Positions 5,813 to 6,388 of a stretch of DNA of 6,388 bases are shown piece by piece. The notes under the pieces were generated by a model. That model was not told the DNA's origin. It searched no databases and worked only from the letters and a program-made list of their open reading frames with translations. The position numbers and the translations under genes were made by a program. The stretch comes from an uncultured Atopobium sp. (GTDB taxonomy: Bacteria > Actinomycetota > Coriobacteriia > Coriobacteriales > Atopobiaceae). The DNA is taken from NCBI GenBank assembly GCA_916720465.1, contig CAKARF010000052.1, positions 1-6,388 of the forward strand, written 5' to 3'. Each line of letters opens with the position of its first letter. The first letter of the stretch is position 1.

Positions 5813-6388
5813 CTATCCAATTGGCGAGAAAAGATGTCCAACTGAAGCGTCTTTCAGGCGTGCAGGCAATGATGCACCCGACGCTGTTGCCGCAATAGCA
5901 GCAGCTACGCGAGAGGTAGCCTCCCGTGTCTGCTCCGTACTTAGAAGCGTTGCGTCTACCATAAAGCGCTTCACGCCGGCAGAGAGCATCTCGGCAATCT
6001 CTGGCACGCCGTCAAAAAGCTTAGGGCTCCAAATCTTAGATCGACCGTGCCTATCGGTCCTGACCGGCATGTAATCGTTGTCAATGCCTCTGAGCGTGTG
6101 CTCTTCAAGACGCAGCTTGCAGGCATCACAATCGTGAATGCACTTGCCCGTAGACATCAAAATACAGTGCTCAGTTGTCATGGTGCGAATACGGCCGCTG
6201 ACCATATAACCCACAGGAATCGAGGCGTTTCTCGCCAGGTGACAAATCTCTTGGAGAGTCAACTCGGAGTTGAGCCAAACGCCTTCTGCGCCCATGTCAG
6301 CCAGCGCCTGCAGGGCGTAGTCGTTGTGGACCGGAATGCACTCGCGCACCTCAGGGATGGCTCCGCGCTCAACGGCCAGCGCCAGCTC
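5813..6388 (-). CDS. U32-family peptidase-like protein, C-terminal part (runs off the window)
   Basis: Only the last 191 residues are present. The frame stays open to the window edge, so the GTG at 6349 should not be taken as the start. Counted from that GTG, the fragment shows GAEGVWLNSELTLQEI (20-35), IPVGYMVSGRIRTMTTEHC (44-62), and a DYMPVRTDRHGRSKIWSPK segment (92-110) with SAGVKRFMVDA after it. This is the layout of the U32 C-terminal barrel region. Cysteines at 62, 70, 74 and 77 form a cluster (EHC, GKC, DCDAC). Several U32 relatives (UbiU/UbiV, TrhP, RlhA) need iron-sulfur clusters and act in hydroxylation rather than proteolysis, so the peptidase label is only a family name. The C-terminus is Ala-rich. 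The Nfu gene lies just downstream. Confidence 0.8.
   Translation of the reverse strand, partial: ELALAVERGAIPEVRECIPVHNDYALQALADMGAEGVWLNSELTLQEICHLARNASIPVGYMVSGRIRTMTTEHCILMSTGKCIHDCDACKLRLEEHTLRGIDNDYMPVRTDRHGRSKIWSPKLFDGVPEIAEMLSAGVKRFMVDATLLSTEQTREATSRVAAAIAATASGASLPARLKDASVGHLFSPIG

Noticed and set aside
1..6388. Defence system, prophage, insertion sequence or CRISPR array
   Set aside because: All five genes fit housekeeping or surface functions. No transposase, integrase, nuclease, direct-repeat array or terminal inverted repeats were seen.

Overview
The window carries five protein-coding genes, all on the minus strand, so transcription runs from the right end to the left. The genes suggest an actinobacterium of the class Coriobacteriia, such as an Atopobium/Lancefieldella-like oral or gut commensal. 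The reasons are the dCTP deaminase, which resembles the mycobacterial bifunctional type; the mid-range base composition; and a huge secreted protein joining Ig-like modules, a DUF4430 domain and a PQQ-type beta-propeller. This assignment is an inference from protein character, not a database match.

In transcription order, the right edge (6388 to 5813) holds the C-terminal part of a U32-family peptidase-like protein that begins outside the window. After about 90 bases comes a 78-residue stand-alone NifU/Nfu-type iron-sulfur scaffold (5721-5485). A 231-base gap (5484-5254) follows. It holds two hairpins, a terminator-like hairpin and a small palindrome just ahead of the next gene, and it appears to separate two transcription units.

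The second unit is dcd (dCTP deaminase, 5253-4696), lgt (prolipoprotein diacylglyceryl transferase, 4674-3859) and a 1275-residue cell-surface protein (3854-27). They are tightly packed, with gaps of 21 and 4 bases, so they are probably cotranscribed. The last gene's ribosome binding site lies inside the final codons of lgt. dcd supplies dUMP or dUTP for thymidylate synthesis. lgt modifies lipoproteins in the membrane. The large protein is exported by a signal peptide and held in the membrane by a C-terminal helix. Nothing in the sequence links the three functionally beyond the shared transcript.

I see no mobile element, CRISPR array, tRNA, rRNA or defence system. The least explained parts are the large surface protein and the hairpin-rich gap between nfu and dcd.
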